Shown one piece after another: positions 28,955 to 40,090 of a stretch of DNA of 64,000 nucleotides. How positions within the stretch are numbered: position 1 is the stretch's first letter; each line of letters opens with the position of its first letter. The stretch is from positions 173,450 to 237,449 of the forward strand of contig LUCM01003740.1 in NCBI GenBank assembly GCA_008360955.1, written 5' to 3'. A program made the position numbers and the translations under genes. The notes below the pieces were generated by a model. The model was given only the letters and a program-made list of their open reading frames with translations, was not told the origin of the DNA and did no database searches. The DNA is from Fasciolopsis buskii. Taxonomy: Eukaryota; Platyhelminthes; Trematoda; Plagiorchiida; Fasciolidae.

Positions 28955-29850
28955 AAGGTGGTGTTGACAGATGCGTTCAGACAAACATCTGGTTGCGTGT
29001 TCCATATACCTTTGTCCCACAAGACCATGTGAATGAATATACACAAAACGATGCTTCAGAATCAACCACGGGGTGGGACTTGAACAAAATTCGAAGCCTG
29101 GATGCGTAAAATGTCTTACAGATGGCGCTGGTTGGTCTTTTTCGTGCTATCCCTGCTAGCGCGTCACTTTTGAATGGTGGAGATATGTATACTGGTATTC
29201 TGTCCACCGCCGTCCTCCCGAGAACTTCCTTTTCTGCCTTCATTACCTTACCAATTAATCGACTTGGGAGGCCATTTTCACTGAAACTCTGAATTTCTGC
29301 CTCGAGAGTGTCTTTCGTACATAGTCTTTTCGTTCTGGTTACGAGACACAATTAGGTTCCGCACATTAAGACCTACAAAGTTGTGAAAATGGATATAATG
29401 TCCATTCCACGCGGCATTCCTGTGTAGAGGCCCCCGAATTGAACCGTTTTCTCAGCGACTTAGTAGTATATCTAGGAATGCTATTTCTTTGTTCAGTTCT
29501 ATCTCTGTTGTTGATTAATTCTCCTGGAGGGGTTGAGTACATAAATGTCCTTCACATAACGTTTATATAAGTAGAGGGATTGGACTGCCTATTCGAGTGG
29601 AACACGGTCCGCGCTGTCACGAAAATGTCAGCTGGTAATGGATCGATTGGGACCCCAATTCTACGCTGTCCTTTTGACGATTTGATTGTTAAATTTAAAC
29701 TGGATATTGTAGATACAAAAGAACAGTAATCGTTTCAAATCTACTGTTGGGATACTGTTCTCGATGTGGTCAGAGAGGCATTTGATTGTTTCCGGGATCA
29801 GAACGTTGATAAAATTGTTTCCTCAAGGAGCTCAGTGGGAATTTTCAAAT
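28955..29850 (-). mobile_element. Penelope-like element remnant (RT plus GIY-YIG endonuclease)
   Basis: The minus-strand translation follows the Penelope-like order. At about 29800-29690 it reads LKRLLFFCIYNIQFKFN (compare LLxLCTxNxQFxFNG). Near 29640 is IGVPIDPLPADIFV (compare GVPMGSPLSPxLADIFM). Near 29560 RYVKDIYVLNPSRR stands at the catalytic YVDD site, with the first Asp changed to Lys. At 29500-29380 come AFLDILLSR and NGHYIHFHNFV. A 124-codon open frame at 29351-28977 then carries IPVYISPPFKSD, KTFYASRLRILF and a GIY-YIG-type finger end, CVYSFTWSCGTKVYGTRNQM, with one Cys changed to Trp. Stops, frameshifts and the YVDD change show it is inactive. It lies about 0.95 kb upstream of the CRMP start, on the opposite strand. 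Confidence 0.82.
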
Positions 29851-29927
29851 AGTTGAACTAACTATTAATTTTTATCAATATGGCTGAATGGAAAGATATC
29901 CCTTTATTAGCTGAGTTCAACTTCTGG

Positions 29928-29930
<3 letters not shown>

Positions 29931-29966
<36 letters not shown>
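29931..29966. repeat. (AT)18 microsatellite
   Basis: An uninterrupted AT dinucleotide run of 36 bases, just beyond the 5' side of the Penelope-like remnant. Confidence 0.97.
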
Positions 29967-29969
<3 letters not shown>

Positions 29970-30797
29970 ATATTCTACCTAGGGCTCTGCTTTACGGATT
30001 TAATTACAGATTTCCGTTTCACATGAAAGAATATTTTTTATCGAGTAATTATACATGCCCATAGTACTGTCCGGTTCTTCTCAAACATTGAACAGATTAA
30101 TTGTTGTGGTGTTGATCGTTTCCGTTTCGTTCAAGCTTAAACTTGGTCAGCTGATTACCGTGAAATCTAATTTTTCGCTCTCGGCTGAAACTCGTCAAAT
30201 AATTACAAGGAGCGCACTGTAAACGGTGGTTTGAAGCGGTTATCAAGAGGAAAAATGAAGTCTGGGAAAATTTTTCACTTAAAAGCTGTACATAAAAATT
30301 TCCTCGTAATTGACAATAACTTAAATATTCAGTGGATATACCCCTCTTCTTTAATATTCAATGAAAGGTTCCCGACGAACTTCACCGGACGCTAATGCAA
30401 AATCCGTTTTTTTTCGCTTCATAAACTACCTGCCTGAATCATTAGCCATTTCGGACAGTCTGACTTTGTTACTGGCCAAATATTGCGATCTGTCAGTCAG
30501 TCGAACTGTTTTTTACCCCATTCTGGACGGCATGAAATCCGCAGCTGGGGCGGAACACGCTCGCAGATAGACAGCTCACGTGCATCGAACCAGCTGACCA
30601 ATCAACACGCTCTTGGATCATCGATCAGCTGCCCAGTCGATAGAACCAATCAAATGCAAGTTCATTGCATTGCAGCGTCATATTCGTCGTGTGAAGTGAA
30701 AATCGAGTAAAAGTTAACGAGTGCAGGACAAAATAACGACATCGTTGCATGAATAAAGAGGAGAGAACCGATCGAATTAAATTATCGTCCATTTTCT
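29967..30797 (+). promoter_or_regulatory. Presumed upstream region / 5' UTR of the CRMP gene
   Basis: This stretch directly precedes the first coding exon. No TATA box or initiator could be assigned. An in-frame TGA at 30750-30752 closes the exon 1 reading frame upstream of its ATG. A second ATG at 30749 opens a 32-codon frame in another phase that ends at 30847, overlapping the main start. If the mRNA begins upstream of 30749 this would be an overlapping upstream ORF. The transcription start is not visible from the sequence, and spliced-leader trans-splicing, known in flatworms, could remove it. Confidence 0.35.
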
Positions 30798-31007
30798 ATG
30801 TCTCATCGTCGAGAATCGGGAGCGATACCCCCGTGGGTTGTGGTTGAACCGAAAGTTACTTCACCATCGCCCAAAAACCAAAACGGAAAATTAGTTAATT
30901 GCGATGAGCAGGACAAAAACGACGGTAAAAGACACCAGGAGATTGTATCCCGCAACGAACACAATCTGGCTTCCGGAGACCAAACGTATGTGCATGAAAT
31001 AGATCCC
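30798..31007 (+). CDS. CRMP/DPYSL-family protein, exon 1 (N-terminal extension)
   Basis: Seventy codons from ATG to a GTAAGT donor, in phase 0. This is the first Met after an in-frame TGA 48 bases upstream. The peptide is hydrophilic and rich in Lys, Asn, Asp and Gln (GAIPPWVVVEPKV near residues 9-21, then SPSPKNQNG). It has no hydrophobic signal, fitting a cytosolic protein. Long CRMP isoforms carry poorly conserved N-terminal extensions before the amidohydrolase-like fold, and this could be one. Assignment to the gene rests on strand, phase, donor and position 5.7 kb before exon 2, not on homology. A non-coding or alternative first exon elsewhere cannot be excluded. Confidence 0.6.
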
Positions 31008-34000
31008 GTAAGTTGTTTATATGTCACATTAAACTATACCATTTTCCACTGGGCAAGATGGCATGTTCAACTTATTTTACCCTGATGGCGATTTCGTATT
31101 AACGATTTTAGAACGTGCGAGTATCTACGTCTTTTTTACACGACTTCAATCTGAGAAGGGTTAAATAGAGGAATGACGTGCGTTAAGAACGAACACAGGA
31201 GTCTGAGGAAGATAACAGATTTTATCGATCTCGACCAAAAGTAATGAATTTAAGGTTGAAAACCATCGGTTTTCTTCAATGAGACCTCTTATTATTGTAG
31301 ACGATGGAGTAACCTGACGTCAGTTCTTTGTTCAGTTGTCATAAGCTTAAAGTTTTGAGATCGGTTTGGACTAACTGATTATCTTCCACAACCTATCGCT
31401 TACTAAGGACAGCATCACTGATGACCTCTGTTGGAACTTCGTATTGTCTCAATTAATTGCTAGTTGACTAAAATGTAGAAACCCACAGCTAAAAACCTTT
31501 TGATGACCTGTTTTGTGCCATCCTCAGAGATGATCACTGTAAATACCACAGAGACATAAGAAATATAGAGATTATAAAATAATGAATTTATTTTCTTTTG
31601 TTCCCATGCCTGAATGGCTTTTGCAGAATTTGGCTTCTCAAAACCGAAATTTATTCCCCCTCAGGAGAACAGTTAAGTAAAGCGAATGGGTTTTGTCACT
31701 TGGGTGTTCCCACCTCACTAAATGGCCGCACATCAGATGAATTGCAGTCCCAAATTTAATGGACTATTTTGGCCTCCACAGTCCACGGCTGACCACAGTC
31801 GAATGGGTTAATCATCCGATCAGTGACTAGCCGTGAATTCCACGGAAAAATTGCCTGACGTAGACAATACGACTATAAGAACTACTCTTGGACGGTGTTA
31901 TTCACCTCCAGTCACAGGACGAATTTACTGGGGTCTCTCATATCATGTGCAGAAGACGTGATAACCAACACATTAGATAAAGCGTGGTTTTCTGGATTTA
32001 GTTTTTGACTATTTTTTCCATTGGTAATGTCCGCATGAACTGCGGTTGTTCATCAAGGTCACAGTAAGTAATGCAACTATTAGGTACTAGATCATGTGCA
32101 CATATAAAGTCTGGGCGAAAATTGAAGATGTTTTAGTGCTGAGGCACTTGCAGTGTTCCATAGGATGGCAGGATTTTCAAGCAACTAAGAGGTTAAGTGT
32201 AACGTATAGGATCCTAGGATTTAGTCGTCCAGAACATAATCTGAATTAGAATAGGTTATGGTAATCTGGACATGTTTTGCTCTTGTGAGTGCAGTTAAAC
32301 TCCCGAAACAGTGGTTAGAGACAATAGGTCATGACTCAGTGCCGCAGTCAATGGCGTTCTTGCATTTGAAACCCTTCGCCTTCTGTGTGGTTCTTCAACT
32401 TACTGTTTTAGGGTCAGTCCTTCACTATTCCCCGTTCTTTTATGCGTTCGAATAGATGATGGTGTGAAGTACCAACCACAATCACAGCACCTTTTTGAGA
32501 GGTCAGTGGTTTTATAAAATGAACTGGACCTGATAAAACGCCTTTTTATTACCGCTGAGATTAGATGCAAAATACTGGGTTCCAGAGCTCAAGGCCTTCG
32601 GCAAAACTACTTCGTATAAATAAGTTAAGTAAACTAGAAATATCCACAGTGAGCCTTACTTCCGGTTTACTCAGGCAAGCAACAGCGGGAAGATGCGATG
32701 TAGTGCTCAGTTCATGAAATAATAGAAAAGTTTGAAAATTTTAACAGCTTAACTGGTTGAGAGTATGTTTTTGTCAGTTTGATGGTTGCAAAAACAGCAA
32801 TGAACTGAATTTTGCTCCTAAACTGTTCAAACTAGTGATCTGAAGAACTGGGAAACGTTTTTGACTGTTAAAGTCACTGCTATTGTAGTTTTTCGTTTTT
32901 CCCTTAACAAACCATTGGAAGTGATCTTTTTCATATACGAACCTAAACTAACTTAGGAGTGAGGTGTTGCAAAATCTATCATCAGAAAGATTTCACTTTA
33001 TCTTTTCAAATACATCCCTATATGTAACGAAAATAATAAAATGCAGCCCTTGCAGAACAACTGCTGATGTCAGAAGTCTCTGAGTCTGTTAGGGCAAGGC
33101 AACTGATACTACTAAATCCTTCAGGTCTCCGTCATCTAATAGAAGCTGCCTCAGCAGAGGAGAGGTGCCTTCCCCTTTATTTTGTGAGCAATAAACTATG
33201 CTAACCCGTGCAGTGAATGATGGATCCAAGTTTGATTTATTCAATGTCACTATCAATTCAAAGTGCTACAGAATGACCAAGACGTGTGATTTTAGGATAC
33301 GTATAAGATGAACCCATTGTCTTTGACTCACTTGACGACCATATCTGAATCCAAAGATTAGAAGCATGGTTTGCTTTCAATCTAATTAATCGCTTCGTCA
33401 GCACTACTATGAAGTTATTCATGTTTTACAGAGGAGCTTTCGGATGCTCCTGGCCGACATAATTTAGGTAGGCCATGTGCACTTAGGTTAATAATGGTTG
33501 GATTGTGAACAACAGTGGCCATCTCTAACGACTGACGGAAGACTCGGATAAACTGCCAGGCAAAAAGCCATGCAAAGTAAAACAGATTCATCGGATACAG
33601 TTCCAATGAGTCAGTCCATGCATGCACAAATGTCGCAGATGATAAGTTCATTCGACCAAATCACTGCTATTCTGGTAGTTGCGTTTTCTCGATACTCGGA
33701 ACTTGTTTACAGTTGATATTTTTGTGACCCTGAGTATTATTTTCGCTCTTGAGTAGTATGCTTTGTATCCCAGTTTGTTGAGTTCCGAAGTCTTGTCATA
33801 GTTAAGCTTGGCTTTTAGACTACATTTATTTCATCATTATTCAAGGTTAGATGGGTGCGGTTAACTGCAAACTTTTGCATTCATAGGGTTTGTGTTATTA
33901 CTTTCAGCAACTGACCTCTGTGATGGCCTTTACGTCGAACCTACAAACTTTGATTCTTTGTAATGCATCTTTAATAAATTTATCGCTTGAGCCTTGGACT

Positions 34001-35637
34001 AAACTTTTTATCTGAACTGTTAGAACCCTTGATCTATCCAACATTTTTTTACTTAGACATTGAAATTGAGCGCCTTACTTTCATAGATCAACCAAGGTCA
34101 AGGCGTCCACTTAAAAAATGAAGATCCCGTTAGAGGCCACAGATCAAATCATAATTAAATGATTCACACTAAGTGTAAAATATTGCAATCGAAAATATCT
34201 GCTCATCAACGATTTCACCTCAATCGGTGATAAAACGTTTGTCATCTAATTGAAAACCCCAGAGACCACGAATGATTGAAAACTATTTCAAATTCTTTGA
34301 TTGCACATACTTTCAACCGATTGATTTTGTCTAAGGTTTTTTTCTAGTTCGTATGACAACTTCGGTGGTTTTCAGATAGTCTTCGGGAACGCTGACTACT
34401 TCGACGAGTTTTCATGAGAACAGCTGAAGTAAACTGGAGGTAAATTACCACAATTCATTTTGTCAGTCACTAACTAATCTGTGACTGTTTAGTTTCCTTC
34501 AATCACGCAGATTCGGATTCATCTAAGATAGCGCGGCATTGGTGTATTATTTTGCATGTGACCTTATGTCTAGCCGAAATACTTTGCATAACTTCAATCT
34601 CTTTTGTTTATGGTTTTATTCTGTTATAGTTAATTGTGGCGAAAGGGATTATTTTGTCATCCATCAATCAAAGCTGTCGAGACATTTTTGCGAACAAAAC
34701 GAAATTCAGTTGAAACCCTTTCATTCATAGTGCAAAAGAACAGTTGATTGTCCATTTGTTTTTCGTCTATAGTTGTGCAGGCGCCCAGCTGCACCAAGGG
34801 TAGCAGGTGCGCAGGGCACGTGCAGCACACATGTAGTCCTATTTCTCCTCGTTGATTATCAGTTGATAGAGTTCCCGGTTGTAAGTAACTGCGGATATGA
34901 ATGATCCCTAACGTATATAAAGGCAGTGTTTGTGAGCCTTTTTACTTTGTCAAAATAAAAGAGAGTACTGGTTTCAATCGAAGAGTCAGTTACTTCATGA
35001 TATTTTAACCGCAATGATATTTAGCGTGATAATTTCTCCACCTCCAAAAGTATGGGTTAAAAATAGCTATCAAAAGATTCACTGTACACTGTGGACGATC
35101 ACAGTCCCTTACTTATGAATAGTTTCATTGTTACTTATTAAATTATATTCATAGTATGCCAAGGAGGAACAGATTCACAGTCAGACTATCCGACAAAATT
35201 CACAATGGTCCGTTCAAAATGAAGAAAGTAAACGTAAACGGTCCACATACCTGCAACGAGAGAGAGCAACTTTCATTAGGATTTTATTCTCTCTGATTAT
35301 TCTTTGAAAACGAAGCATGTGCATCACCATCAGTACCGTATCGACTCCTAATTGCAGCACAGTCGGTTCACAAGGCGACTGCTTCTTTCCAATAGTCTTT
35401 TTATAAATTTATATATATTTATTTATATATAACTTTATATATCTATTTTTACATATAATGTTCGGCCATGTATTTGTGATTATGTAATCAGTAGTGAGGC
35501 AGATTGTGGATGGAAGATGGATCGAGATGGTTCGTCTGAGAAATGGTGATAAGGTAAAGAAAAGCCATAAGTGGAATCCCTCATGTAAGTCCACTTGGAC
35601 TGCCAAGTTGGAACCCACGCGTTCGCCCTCTCATCCC

Positions 35638-35798
35638 ATAGTTGGAGCCAATAAGTGATTTAGACTAATGCCACAGCCATTATTGTCCTTGCTAGCAAAA
35701 TCTCTTCCGTATAGTTAGTTTAACTGCCAAGTCTAGGGTTATTCTATCATCACTGATTGTTGATTTCTATTTTGAGTGTACGGTGTCGCGGCAACGGC
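35638..35798. repeat. 161-bp inverted repeat, left arm
   Basis: The reverse complement of this segment recurs at 37982-38142. I count two mismatches over 161 bases and no gaps. Similarity stops abruptly on both sides. The arm contains no open frame and was not recognised as part of a known element. Its high identity suggests a recent duplication or two recent insertions of one short element in opposite orientation. Confidence 0.93.
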
Positions 35799-35894
35799 GG
35801 CAATCGAAACCAGAGCACGATAGTTAGAGTTTAATTGGTGTAAAAATTGAAACCAAACTTGAAATGTACGTAATCATCCTTTCTAGAAATCATC

Positions 35895-35985
35895 ATTGGG
35901 GTGGACCAATCTCACTGGATCTGGGATACCAACCCAGATGGAGCGATCGTGGGTCGGACGTCTTATTCACCCGGCTAATAAGATT
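35895..35985 (-). repeat. tRNA-derived short repeat, second type
   Basis: On the minus strand, a head beginning TTAGCCGGGTGAATAAG resembles an A box. It is followed by a perfect T-arm-like hairpin CTGGG-TTGGTAT-CCCAG whose loop overlaps a B-box-like GGTTGGTATCC. A CGA/TCG anticodon-like stem lies between them, as in the 23.9-kb family. No hammerhead core follows. It could be a relative of that family or an independent tRNA pseudogene. Confidence 0.5.
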
Positions 35986-36739
35986 GACCGGCAATGTTTT
36001 GTCTCACATCAAAACCGCATAGAACTGCTCCCACATTTATCACTGGATTTTGAAGTACCATAAAACGTTTCTAGAGAAAGTCCAGTTATTACAACCAGTC
36101 AGCACAAGAACAAACAACTCACTAGAATTTTTATTATTTACTCAATTGGACAGTATTGCAGAGAAATCTGTGATGGTCACTCATGTAAGAGGCTCGTGCC
36201 ACTTGGCCTAAATTAAAAAGTCAACCAATGAATAACAAATACAAAAATAAATACATGAAATACAAAAGAAAACAGTGACAAAAATGAACACAATACACGA
36301 AGTTCAAGCCATTTCAGTGCATGTCGTCTAGATTGGTGGTGAAATGTTTCCAGTCGAAATACCATGAACTCCAGCAACCTGGGTCAGGAAGAACATGGAT
36401 TTTCATATCCACCGCAAAAATCTTTTTGAAATATGTCTGATCGGTTTTCGCGATTCCTCTGTTCAAACAAAAAAATGCTAATTTGCAAGTGACCTTGAAC
36501 TCTGTTCATCATGCAGCCACTATCTTTGCTGGAGAACCTGTTTTGTCAGTATTCTGAAAACAGATTTGTGATTGTAAAATACTGTACACGATTTATTTTA
36601 ACAGCATTTAGCATTTCTTTTGCCAAATGGTCACCGTTATTTTCGTCTTATTTCACCACCTATTTCGTTATCATCAAATGAGCACAAAGTAAGCGGATTG
36701 AAATTTCTATTTTTCTCTTCTCACCGAATTTATCCTCAG

Positions 36740-36828
36740 CTTCAGTGTTTGCACATTATCGGCGGAGAAGTTGTCAACTCGGACTGCACTCAACGTGCTG
36801 ATATGCTAATTGTGAATGGACAGGTGGC
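36740..36828 (+). CDS. CRMP/DPYSL-family protein, exon 2
   Basis: Encodes HIIGGEVVNSD, RADMLIVNGQVA and flanking residues, aligning with LLIKGGKIVNDD and ADIYMEDGLIK at the start of the CRMP and dihydropyrimidinase fold. The exon begins after TATCCTCAG in phase 0, continuous with exon 1. It ends before GTAAGT in phase 2, with Ala split across the intron. A second acceptor six bases downstream (CAGCTTCAG) would delete Leu-Gln and keep the frame, so two acceptor choices are possible. The following intron is only 102 bases, far shorter than the other introns. Confidence 0.88.
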
Positions 36829-36930
36829 GTAAGTTTGAATCCAAACTTGAGACAGATGGCTCCTTTGACTACATAACCTTCTTTCTGGTCTCCACCACTT
36901 ACAATGACCACTGTTCACTCTTATTCACAG

Positions 36931-37112
36931 TTCCATTGGTATGAAATTGGATGTCCCCAAGGGATGCCCTACAATGGACGCCTCCGGGCTGTTGATCATG
37001 CCAGGTGGGGTGGACATAGCCACTTACATTCAGAATGATTTGTGCGGTCTCGATCCTGTTGCTTTTGAGAATACAACCAAAGAAGCGCTTCTCGGTGGCA
37101 CGACCACAATCA
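36931..37112 (+). CDS. CRMP/DPYSL-family protein, exon 3
   Basis: Encodes SIGMKLDVPKGCPTMDASG, LLIMPGGVDIATYIQ, DPVAFENTTKEALLGGTTTI. This matches the region that reads IPGGIDVHTRF and FFQGTKAALAGGTTMI in CRMPs and GGIDPHTHF in dihydropyrimidinases. The metal-binding HxH is replaced by A-T-Y, so zinc-dependent hydrolase activity is not expected. Acceptor TTCACAG and donor GTAAGT are good. The exon ends one base into the Ile codon that exon 4 completes. Confidence 0.93.
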
Positions 37113-37981
37113 GTAAGTCTGGTCATAAGGTCTGATTTTTTAGTTCCATTTAGATGTGCCTACTGCAGGACAGAAGTATATTTGATTAGATGATGATTTC
37201 CATCAACTAGACTAAAATGTCCTTCACAGGAATCCGTTACTCTGTAGGTAATGAAATGCTGTCTTTCATGACTATTGAGAAACATCACATTGCACGAGAA
37301 GGCAAACGAGTGATTCACACCTTTTTATTGGGTAGCGGAAAAATTCCGATTCCCGAACCCTGCTCGGTTGTGTATGCTGTTCTCTTCTAAACCAAGCTCA
37401 AGCAGGATTCACATTCTAAGTAGCTGAACACTCCTGGATGATTTGATCGCGCGCTTCTGTACTTTTGAATCTCCTTCTGACTGCTGGTTCGACCGCGCGA
37501 GTGTTGACTTGTACAGTAGCTCTAGCTGTCTATCCGTTTTCCGACTCTGCTGCGCCGGTTTGTTGCTACCGCTGCTTTTGTCTGTTGGACAGCGCTTTTG
37601 ACATAGTCGTTGTTGTTGTTTTTTTGATAATTGCTTCTGACTGGTTAGTAACGCTGGGCAGATTACCCTCTCCATTCGTTGTGGCTAACTTCTCCAATAC
37701 AATAAGGTAGCAGTGATCAGGTCTAAATCACTGGAGACCCGAGCATAATTCATTTAAAGATGGAAATTTTTTGATTTGGTCATGAAGTTTACGTTTCGGA
37801 ATGGTCAGTATCCTGGAATAAACGTAATAATGGCCAAAGGCAGTTAACCATGTGTATACTTTTTCATTTGAACGCCTTCAAATAATTGAGCTGTGTAGGC
37901 GAACTTTCTCGATTTAAAATTACTTAACTTTGTTTGCGAAAACTGTTGACCTTGTACTATTGTTCTTTGGCTTCGGTTGTG

Positions 37982-38142
37982 GCCGTTGCCGCGACACCGT
38001 ACACTCAAAATAGAAATCAACAATCAGTGATGATAGAATAACCCTAGACTTGGCAGTTAAACTAACTATACGGAAGAGATTTTGCTAGCAAGGACAATAA
38101 TGGCTGTGGTATTAGTCTACATCACTTATTGGCTCCAACTAT
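37982..38142. repeat. 161-bp inverted repeat, right arm
   Basis: Reverse complement of 35638-35798 with two mismatches. The arms are 2.2 kb apart and enclose exons 2 and 3 of the CRMP gene, so in the pre-mRNA the flanking introns could form a 161-bp duplex. Confidence 0.93.
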
Positions 38143-39739
38143 CAAAAAGAAAAAAGTGTTAATTTACAGTAGCCTTTGCCCCGACGATACATGCGGAAAG
38201 CAAAGGGGCCGAAATCGCACAACAAATTGTTGTATCTCTTTTGCTTTCCTTAAATTCGAATGGACTGACTTGCTGTTTGGGGCAGAAAGGCAAGAACATT
38301 GTCAAAATCTTGTTTGCCACCATATATATACATGTATATATATAGTCCTGTGTTATGAAGTATTAGTGTATTTCCTAAATTTCATAAGAAGCGAACATTT
38401 TTATCCCTCATTTCGCATCAACGGACTAAATATCCTATCAATAATCCAAAATGGCTCTGGGCGGTAGCATTCATCAGCTTTTCCATGAAAACCCGGAAAG
38501 TGCGGTGCTTCCTGGCACTCCCGTGTTGATGCTTGATGGTTCAAACTTATTTTCCAAGCCATAGCCCTAACTTCGTTCCAGTTTGTCGCCTATGGACCAA
38601 GCTAGTTACGGGTGAGAGGTGCCAGAAGGATCAAAACAAAAGAAGAATTCAGAAAACAAATTAATAGTACTATTTCGGAAACTGTTTAACTACGATCAAT
38701 GACAACCACCTTAGTAACAATCAGACTAATGACCAAGCGACTAACCAGGTTAGCGGTCCAATAAACATTTGCCTCCGAAAAACGCGATCCAGGGCGCCAG
38801 AACAAATATTACCCGGAGAAAGATGTTACATTAATGGGATAGTAACAAAAAGGCATTCACACGCATCCGATAACGAAATATGTTGAGATTGTGATAGGCG
38901 GTCTCAGACCGGGGGGATCAAAAATAGAACACTCTTATGACAACAGATATAACCTCACCTATGCATTACCAGTAGACGCTAAACTAAGTCACAGACAACT
39001 ACCCATAAGTGACTAGTAATTACAGACGATGAAAGTTTGCCGTTCCTGTTCGAGTGCAACCACCCGTTCACAGATTAGACAAGAACGACCATAACTGCTA
39101 TTGACACAATTCCCCTGTCTGCCTGGCATTTCCCATAAACAGTGAACAAGGAAAACCGCCTGCGTAGCAAGAGGTCTGTATTCGTAGACATAAGTGAAAT
39201 CCTACACAAACTGACTGCATATTTATCTCCCCAAAGCAGGTTCGCATATGGTGAGGAGTAGACCGGTGTCACCGGACAGCTTAGATGACATCTCGTAATA
39301 TTGAGTAGGAGGGTTTACAGAATCCAACTGAATAAACTTGGTAGTTACTCCTAAGCAGAATCAAGTAAATTGAGTATTTTCACCTTCCAGGATAAAGAGA
39401 ATAAAGCAACCTCGAAATACTAAACCCAGAACAGAATATACCAAATATTCACATTGTTCTTTATTGGAACACCTCTTGAGCCAGTAACAAGCAACCCTAA
39501 CCAGCTATGTTGGTTTCCGGGCCGCATCTGGTAGCAACTCCTTGTGGAACCTAATAGTAGCTGGTGGCGTGTTTGTTAAACTCATAAGATTCATCCGAAC
39601 CTACTGCTCTCCTATTGTCCAGAGGTCTGAATTTACCATTAATAGTTTGTAAAATTCACAATCCATTCTTAGGGGAAATTAGGTTATACACCTTCTCTGG
39701 TTCTATTCAACTGTGCTAACGATTGAACAATGGGCATTG

Positions 39740-40090
39740 TGATAACCGAGTAACTAGGTGTCCAGATGAGCTTAATTATGAATATCCCGGATCTTGAGTT
39801 TGCAGATGATATTGTTGTCTCTCGTGATTGTCCAGTCACACGCCATTACTCGACCGGATCATTATGTATGTATGTGGTAAAGGTCGGCGTGGAAATCAAC
39901 ACGATCAAAACAAGGACTTCCTCGGGCTTCGCAAATGTGGCTGTCCAGCATCTATCCATCAACGGCTGGCAAATCGAAAATGTCATCATTCAAATACCGT
40001 GGGGCCATTCCTGCTAAGGAGTGGCCTAGTCAAGGATGAAATCACAGCGGGAATGGATAAACGCATGTAGGACGTTTTTTGAAACTGAGA
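39740..40090 (+). mobile_element. RTE-type LINE reverse transcriptase fragment
   Basis: The translation shows LGVQMS, IPDLEFADDIVVS (the FADD catalytic box), KVGVEINTIKT and LSINGWQIENV, then after a frameshift SGLVKDEITAGMDKRM. This order matches RTE elements: LEYADDIVL, GLxINxxKTK, INGxxLExV, then GGLVKDEIxxRIxKAR. At least one frameshift and a stop disable it. It sits in CRMP intron 3, same strand as the gene. Confidence 0.8.

Larger units (their letters stand above)
31008..36739 (+). other. CRMP intron 1
   Basis: It runs from GTAAGT to CTCAG (5.7 kb). It holds a tRNA-like short repeat at 35895-35985 and the left arm of the 161-bp inverted repeat at 35638-35798. An AT-rich stretch lies at 35400-35460. 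No other coding exon was recognised. Confidence 0.6.
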
